A DNA stretch of 10,722 bases, taken from JBQCEE01 sp051960575 (lineage in GTDB: Bacteria; Actinomycetota; Actinomycetes; Mycobacteriales; Jatrophihabitantaceae). Positions 6,546 through 10,722 of this stretch are shown here, piece by piece (the first letter of the stretch is position 1; the number at the start of each line of letters is the position of its first letter). The stretch covers positions 1 through 10,722 of the forward strand of contig NZ_JBQCEE010000059.1 of the NCBI RefSeq assembly GCF_051960575.1, read 5' to 3'. The notes beneath the pieces are model-generated. The model saw nothing but the letters and a program-made list of their open reading frames with translations, had not been told where the DNA came from and ran no database searches. Both the position numbers and the translations under genes were made by a program.

Positions 6546-7145
6546 ATGAGCTACACCGACCCGGGGTACGGCGAGACGCAGGCGCATCTGGAGTCGACCC
6601 ACTTCAGCGGCCACGACCACCCCCACGCCCAGGCCGCGCACGACTGGAAGCGGCGCGGGCTGCTCGCGGTCATCGGCGTCGCCCTGCTGCTGATCGGTTG
6701 GCTCATCGCGACGTCGTTCCTGCCGCGCTGGTGGGCGCACCGCGCCGCTGACATGGCGAACGGGACCTTCCACTGGGGCATCACGTGGGGTCTGTTCTTC
6801 GGCATCGTGTCGACCTTCGTGCCGCTGCTCGTGGCCCTCACGACCTACGCCCGCGGCATGAAGTGGGGGACGCGGGCCTGGATCATGGTCGTCGCGGTGC
6901 TGCTCGCCGCGCCGAACCTGATGACGCTCGGCATCGTGCTCGGCAGCAACAACGCCGCCCACGCCGGGCAGCGCACCCTCGACACCGACGCGCCCGGATT
7001 CCGCGGCGCCACCATCGCCGGCGCGATCATCGCGGTCGTGGCCGTGATCGCCATCGAGGTCTTCCTGGTCAAGCACCGCCGCCAGCGCCGCGAGTTGCAG
7101 CAGCTGCGCGTCGAGCACAAGCTGCGCCGCGCCGACGCCGCCTGA
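6546..7145 (+). CDS. Conserved actinobacterial-type four-helix membrane protein of unknown function
   Basis: A 199-aa protein. A hydrophilic His-rich N-terminus (HFSGHDHPHAQAAH, about 19-32) is followed by four predicted membrane helices at about residues 38-59, 78-98, 111-133 and 155-175, and a strongly basic, probably coiled tail (HRRQRRELQQLRVEHKLRR). By the positive-inside rule, WKRR before helix 1 and the basic tail both point to the cytoplasm. PNLMTLGIVLGSNNAAHAGQRTLD and APGFRGAT recall proteins often labelled permease in actinobacteria, but I see no transporter motif and would not assign a function. The His-rich N-terminus could bind metal; that is speculation. An in-frame ATG at 6513 would add 11 residues; 6546 is preferred, though neither has a good ribosome site. 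It diverges from the bkd operon and converges on the AbiEi-like gene. Confidence 0.8.
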   Translation: MSYTDPGYGETQAHLESTHFSGHDHPHAQAAHDWKRRGLLAVIGVALLLIGWLIATSFLPRWWAHRAADMANGTFHWGITWGLFFGIVSTFVPLLVALTTYARGMKWGTRAWIMVVAVLLAAPNLMTLGIVLGSNNAAHAGQRTLDTDAPGFRGATIAGAIIAVVAVIAIEVFLVKHRRQRRELQQLRVEHKLRRADAA

Positions 7146-7174
7146 GTCCGGCTCCGTCCCTGCCCCGTGGAGGG

Positions 7175-7233
7175 CTTGGCCCCCTGCAACGGTCGTCCAG
7201 AAGATCAACTGGCGACCACGGCAGGGGGCAGAG
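7175..7233 (+). repeat. Family 2 hairpin repeat, copy 2a
   Basis: A 59-nt element with a 9-bp outer stem, GCCCCCTGC against GCAGGGGGC, and an inner stem, GGTCG(T)CCAG against CTGGCGACC, closing on AAGATCAA. The matching copy is at 8266-8325 in the same orientation. It begins 29 nt after the stop of the plus-strand membrane protein. On the other strand it encodes the last eight or so residues and the TGA of the AbiEi-like gene. It probably acts as a two-way terminator; no U-tract is present. Confidence 0.88.
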
Positions 7234-8206
7234 TCGGTGCAGTCACGATCCAGCGGCGTTGACGCCCGGGCCGCACGCCTCGTGCGAAGGCGCGCTCGAG
7301 TCGAGCCGCCGTCGGAGCGAAATCGGCCAGTGCATCCCAGCCCCACCGCACGGCGATGAGATCCGTCTGCTCGAGACCCTCCTGGCGCCGCTTCTCGCGC
7401 TGCAGCGCCGTCGTCGCCTCGCGGTTGCGTCGGACGTCGTACTTGAGCATCCCGTCCGACTCACCGATGACGCCGAACTCGTCCCAGTAGAAGTCGGTGC
7501 GGCCGAGGAAGCGACCGTCCAGCGACCAGATGACCCGTTGCAGCGCCGGTCGCGGCAGACCGGCCTGGGCGATCCGCAACCGGCTCAAGGACTCGAACGG
7601 GGACTCGGCGAACGGATCGGCGAAGGCGACTGCGTCCGCCGCGGCGCGGACGCCGGGCCACCCACGGCACGCGGCGACCGCCGCAGCGAGCCGGTCAGGT
7701 GTCGTCAGTCCGCGATGCAGGGCTGCGTCGGCGGCCACCAGCGCGGCCTCCATGCCGAGCTCGCGGCCGAGGTCGACGACCGTGCGTTCGGGTGAAAGCA
7801 CCAGGACCGACCTCAATCGGCGGACGTCGCCCGAAGGCAGCTGGGTGCGGTGCAGGTGCACGCCGGCGACATCGTGCCGCGCGCCCCGGGGGACGGACGC
7901 GCACAGCCGATGTCCGGTGCCGAGCAACGGCAGGTCGAGCAGCGCCGCACACCCCGCGTGGCTTGCCGGGACGCGCGGGTTCGCGAGTGAGATCGCGGCG
8001 GCGCGCACCTCGAGCGTGGCGATCTCGTCGGCGAACCGGTCGCCGGTCGGTTCGTGCACGGCCGCGAGGACGCCACGACGCACCACCCAGAGCCGGCCCT
8101 GCTCGACGCCGTGGCGCAGGGCTGATCGTGTCCACCCGTCGGCGAGGGCCTGGCCGACGGTGAACGCACCGAACTGGGCAGCGGAGGCACGAGGCAGCGG
8201 GCGCAC
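7205..8206 (-). CDS. AbiEi-type wHTH domain fused to a PD-(D/E)xK-like (DUF559/Vsr-like) nuclease domain
   Basis: A 333-aa protein. Residues about 10-50 form a winged-helix domain of the AbiEi antitoxin type (AFTVGQALADGWTRSALRHGVEQGRLWVVRRGVLA). The middle (70-165) has the family's SHAGCAALLDLPLL and SPERTVVDLGREL signatures. The C-terminal part (about 204-300) resembles a DUF559/Vsr-like nuclease fold: E205, TDFYW with D238, VIGESDG with E249, and K255 in MLKYD, then LIAVRWGWDAL. Proteins of this architecture are frequent, often multi-copy, in actinobacteria; their role is not settled and activity is unproven. There is no AbiEii nucleotidyltransferase nearby, so this is not a classical type IV toxin-antitoxin pair. 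The start is uncertain: GTG 8206 precedes the wHTH domain directly and GTG 8254 is possible. The reading frame stays open up to 8311, but that part lies in a repeat. Family 2 repeats sit on both sides and overlap the 3' end. Confidence 0.82.
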   Translation of the reverse strand: MRPLPRASAAQFGAFTVGQALADGWTRSALRHGVEQGRLWVVRRGVLAAVHEPTGDRFADEIATLEVRAAAISLANPRVPASHAGCAALLDLPLLGTGHRLCASVPRGARHDVAGVHLHRTQLPSGDVRRLRSVLVLSPERTVVDLGRELGMEAALVAADAALHRGLTTPDRLAAAVAACRGWPGVRAAADAVAFADPFAESPFESLSRLRIAQAGLPRPALQRVIWSLDGRFLGRTDFYWDEFGVIGESDGMLKYDVRRNREATTALQREKRRQEGLEQTDLIAVRWGWDALADFAPTAARLERAFARGVRPGRQRRWIVTAPTLPPAVVAS

Positions 8207-8265
8207 CGGGCGGATGGTGCCGGATCCCGGGCGATTGCCACCTCCGTCGTCCACAGGCCACGGCG

Positions 8266-8325
8266 CTTGGCCCCCCCGTAATGGTCGCCGCCAAGATCCG
8301 TGCGCGACCACAGCAGGGGGCCGAG
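8266..8325 (+). repeat. Family 2 hairpin repeat, copy 2b
   Basis: A 60-nt element with an outer stem CTTGGCCCCC against GGGGGCCGAG (one G-U pair) and an inner 7-bp stem TGGTCGC against GCGACCA around a 15-nt loop. It shares with copy 2a the ends CTTGGCCCCC and GCAGGGGGC, the central AAGATC, and CGACCAC. It starts 19 nt after the stop of the minus-strand methyltransferase and lies upstream of the AbiEi-like gene, where it could terminate the helicase/methyltransferase transcript. Confidence 0.88.
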
Positions 8326-8344
8326 CCGCCCGGGGCCGGACGCG

Positions 8345-9112
8345 TCAGGCGGGGCGGCGGCCGGCGGCGGCGAACAGGGTCGGGGTGATGATCCGGTACT
8401 CGCCGGCCGTCAGCGCCGGGCCCATCGTGGCAGCGTCGTCGGCGCTGAGCGTGCCGGCGTCCACGGCGGGCGGGGCGAGCTGGGCGAACGAGAGGGCGAA
8501 GAAGGGGTAGCCGGGGTGCGCGGCGTCGATGACGTGGCTGCGTCCCTCGCCGAAGACCTCGACGAGCCCGCGCGCCGCGAACGACGACGCGAGCCGGCGG
8601 CCGTAGTTCGTCTCGTGGCCCGCGCCGCGCATGAACTCGAGGATGCCCTCGATCGATCGGGTCTCGAGCTCGCCGCCGGGGTCGGTGCCGAAGCCGGTCC
8701 AGTCGTAGTCCTCGACGAGCAACCACCCGCCCGGACGCAACGCCGCCACCAGCTTGTCGAGCACCGCCTCGCGCGCCGGCAGGTGCTCGAGCAGCAGGCG
8801 CGCGTGCACCAGGTCGTAGGCACCGCCCGGCAGCGCGTCGGCGACGACGTCGAGCGCGTGCACGCTCACCGTCGCGGACGAGAGGGGCTCGACGAATCGC
8901 GTGTCCAGGTCGACGGCCGTCACCGTCGCGCCGACCTGCGCGAGCCACTCGACGACCGAGCCGCCGCCCGCGCCGACCTCGAGCACCGACGCGCCCGGCC
9001 CGACCTGCAGCCGGGTCGCGAGCGAGCGGGTGCCCGCGTCCCAGAGCGCCTCGAGCCCGGCCAGCCGGGCGCGCTCGTCGTGCCACCCCTGGTCGTACAC
9101 GTAGCCGGTCAT
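8345..9112 (-). CDS. Class I SAM-dependent methyltransferase co-transcribed with the HelD-like ATPase
   Basis: A 255-aa protein with a short N-terminal helix pair (YDQGWHDERARLAGLEALWDAGT) and a single Rossmann-type SAM domain. Motif I is VLEVGAGGGSVVEWLA (43-58), TVTAVDLDTRFV holds the acidic residue for the SAM ribose, ALDVVADALPGGAYDLVHARLLLEHL contains motif II and the post-II helix, and LRPGGWLLVEDYDW is motif III. It resembles the UbiE/Methyltransf_25 group acting on small molecules; the substrate is unknown. The N-terminal WHDER.R and late GYPFF segments recall a common actinobacterial family, but I cannot name it. The ATG overlaps the upstream ATPase stop by four bases (ATGA), so the two genes are translationally coupled. 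A family 2 hairpin lies just past the stop. Confidence 0.87.
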   Translation of the reverse strand: MTGYVYDQGWHDERARLAGLEALWDAGTRSLATRLQVGPGASVLEVGAGGGSVVEWLAQVGATVTAVDLDTRFVEPLSSATVSVHALDVVADALPGGAYDLVHARLLLEHLPAREAVLDKLVAALRPGGWLLVEDYDWTGFGTDPGGELETRSIEGILEFMRGAGHETNYGRRLASSFAARGLVEVFGEGRSHVIDAAHPGYPFFALSFAQLAPPAVDAGTLSADDAATMGPALTAGEYRIITPTLFAAAGRRPA

Positions 9113-10722
9113 GCGTCCTCCAGTTCCTGCGGCAGTGGTTCGTCGTGCAGCACCACCAGCCTCGACACCGCGCGGGTCAGCACGACGTAGAGGCGGCGCA
9201 GGCCGGCCGCGCGGGTGACCTCGCCGGCCACGACCGCCGCCGGCTCGAGCAGCACGACCGAGTCGAACTCCAGGCCCTTCGCCTCCGACGCCGGCACCAC
9301 GGCGACCCGCGGATCGGTGCCCGCGTCGACGATCTCGGCACCGACGGCGGCCAGCCCGCCCACGACGCCGGGCACCATCGCGTCCGGCACGATGACGCCG
9401 ATCGAGCCCTCGATGTCGAGCAGGTCGCGCACGACGCTGTCGAGCGATTCGCGCGGGGCGAACCGCAGCGCGCCGTCACCGGCGCGCACCGACGACGCGG
9501 CGGGCACGCCGACCGCGATGTGCGGCAGCAGCCGGTTCGCCAGCGCCAACACCTCGCCGGGCACGCGGTAGCCGGTGGTCAGCGGCCGCACCTCGGCGCC
9601 GGGCTGGCCGAGGTGCTCGAGCGTCGCAGCCCACGAGCCGGTCGCCCACGGCGTCGTCGCCTGCGCGAGGTCGCCGAGCACGGTCATCGATCCGGACGGG
9701 CACCGCCGCGCCACCGCCCGGCACTGCATCGCTGACAGGTCCTGCGCCTCGTCGACCACCACGTGCACGTAGGTCTCGCCCGGCTCGAGCAGGCCGTGCA
9801 GTTCGTCGAGCAGCACGGTGTCGGCCTCCGTCCAGCGCACCGAGCGCAGCGTCCTCGGCGCGGGCCGGGCGAGCAGCGAGCGCTCCTCCGGCAACAGCGA
9901 CGGCGCGCACCGCGCGAGGAACTCCGCGTCGTCGTACAACCGGGCCAGCAGGGCGGGCGCCGAGAGCGCCGGCCACACCGTCTCGACCCACGCCTTCACC
10001 GGGGTCGAGCGGGCGACGGCGCGCGTCTCGCGGTCGGTGGGCGCACCGCCCGCGTCCTCGCGCTGGCGCCGCACGTCCTCGCCGACCTGCATCATCAGCC
10101 GCTCGCGCGCGGTCGACCACCGCAGCCCGTCGCCGAGCGCGCGGCGGGCGTCGTCGACGTAGCGGCGCAGGTGGTGCGCGCCGACGCGGTAGCGCTTCGT
10201 GCCGACGATCGCCACGACGTCGTCGTCGGGCTTGCGCACGTGCGAGAGCACCGCGCGGCGCAGCACGTCGGCCATGCGCGCGTCGCCCTTCAGCACGGCC
10301 ACGTCGACGGGTTCGGTGGCGCGCACCTCCGAACCGACGAGCTGCCCGACCGTGCGCTGCTCGATGCCGCCCTCACCCAGCGACGGCAGCACCTGCGCGA
10401 TGTAGTGCAGGAACGCCGCGTTCGGCCCGACGACCAGCACGCCGGTGCGCTTCAGGCGTTCGGGGTAGCTGTAGAGCAGGTAGGCCGCGCGGTGGAGGCC
10501 GACCGCGGTCTTGCCGGTGCCGGGCGCGCCCTGCACGCAGAGCGAGGTGTCGAGCTCGGCGCGCACCAGGTCGTCCTGGTCGGGCTGGATCGTCGCGACG
10601 ATGTCGCGCATCGGCCCGACACGCGGCCGCTCGATCTCCTCGCGCCGCAGCTCCGACTCAAGCCCCAACACCACGCCACGGTCGAGGTGCAAGTCCTCGT
10701 ACGACGTCATCAAACCGATCGC
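9109..10722 (-). CDS. HelD/HelR-like superfamily 1 (UvrD/Rep-type) motor ATPase, partial at 5' end
   Basis: 537 codons are in the window and the frame is open at the right edge. Counting from that edge, motifs appear in order: VGPMRDIVATIQPDQD (Q-motif region, 35-50), Walker A GAPGTGKT (65-72), Walker B VVVDEAQDLS (321-330), motif III MTVLGDLAQATTP (346-358), TTGYRVPGEVLALANRLLP (382-400), motif V SEAKGLEFDSVVL (479-491) and motif VI LYVVLTRAVSRLVVL (511-525). The MRDIVATIQPDQD start plus the long insertion between Walker A and B is characteristic of HelD-type proteins, which load on RNA polymerase and use ATP to free it from stalled complexes; an actinobacterial relative, HelR, is linked to rifampicin tolerance. 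The ATG at 10710 is probably internal, because HELD-type proteins have about 100-170 residues before this point. It is followed by a methyltransferase with a four-base overlap. An ordinary DNA helicase is less likely. Confidence 0.85.
   Translation of the reverse strand, partial: AIGLMTSYEDLHLDRGVVLGLESELRREEIERPRVGPMRDIVATIQPDQDDLVRAELDTSLCVQGAPGTGKTAVGLHRAAYLLYSYPERLKRTGVLVVGPNAAFLHYIAQVLPSLGEGGIEQRTVGQLVGSEVRATEPVDVAVLKGDARMADVLRRAVLSHVRKPDDDVVAIVGTKRYRVGAHHLRRYVDDARRALGDGLRWSTARERLMMQVGEDVRRQREDAGGAPTDRETRAVARSTPVKAWVETVWPALSAPALLARLYDDAEFLARCAPSLLPEERSLLARPAPRTLRSVRWTEADTVLLDELHGLLEPGETYVHVVVDEAQDLSAMQCRAVARRCPSGSMTVLGDLAQATTPWATGSWAATLEHLGQPGAEVRPLTTGYRVPGEVLALANRLLPHIAVGVPAASSVRAGDGALRFAPRESLDSVVRDLLDIEGSIGVIVPDAMVPGVVGGLAAVGAEIVDAGTDPRVAVVPASEAKGLEFDSVVLLEPAAVVAGEVTRAAGLRRLYVVLTRAVSRLVVLHDEPLPQELEDA

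Noticed and set aside
7205..8206. A complete type IV AbiE toxin-antitoxin system
   Set aside because: No AbiEii nucleotidyltransferase gene is adjacent; the neighbours are a membrane protein and a methyltransferase.
8207..8311. N-terminal extension of the AbiEi-like protein to the ATG at 8311
   Set aside because: The extension is translated hairpin repeat and has no family similarity; the wHTH domain starts just after GTG 8206.
1190..8325. CRISPR array or tRNA genes in the hairpin regions
   Set aside because: Repeats occur singly and far apart with no regular spacers, and no cloverleaf or T-loop sequence is present.
7695..9086. A 463-aa minus-strand frame across the methyltransferase and the AbiEi-like gene
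   Set aside because: It is out of frame with both real genes, runs through a hairpin repeat and has an Arg/Pro-rich translation.

Overview
The window is very GC-rich, uses GTG starts freely and has several promoters that appear leaderless. Its gene families are typical of actinobacteria: a solitary AbiEi-like wHTH protein fused to a nuclease domain, a BkdABC-type complex, and a HelD-like motor. I infer a chromosomal segment of an actinobacterium, perhaps Micrococcales (Dermacoccaceae/Intrasporangiaceae-like). That placement rests on general resemblance only.

Layout from left to right: (1) an NHLRC2-like thioredoxin/NHL-repeat protein on the minus strand, running off the left edge; (2) a divergent pair, a minus-strand SAM-dependent methyltransferase and a plus-strand TetR regulator, sharing a 54-bp control region with a 22-bp near-palindrome; (3) a minus-strand operon for a branched-chain-type 2-oxoacid dehydrogenase (E1alpha, E1beta, E2; no E3); (4) a divergently transcribed four-helix membrane protein on the plus strand; (5) a minus-strand AbiEi-type wHTH plus PD-(D/E)xK-like nuclease gene; (6) a minus-strand operon of a HelD/HelR-like superfamily 1 motor ATPase, running off the right edge, and a second methyltransferase that overlaps it by 4 nt.

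The most striking feature is non-coding. Two families of long GC-rich hairpin repeats of 57-60 nt occur in two copies each. Family 1 flanks the methyltransferase/TetR pair and family 2 flanks the AbiEi-like gene. All four copies lie in the same orientation. Each of the six transcription-unit 3' ends visible in the window has a copy within about 30 nt. One copy even supplies the last codons and stop of the AbiEi-like gene. The two families share a layout and some sequence, so they may be one element class acting as terminators, mobile repeats, or both.

The bkd genes would feed branched-chain 2-oxoacids into acyl-CoA and thus branched fatty acids. The TetR protein probably controls its own gene and the divergent methyltransferase. 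The HelD-like motor probably acts on RNA polymerase. No complete multi-gene defence system, CRISPR array, tRNA or rRNA was seen.
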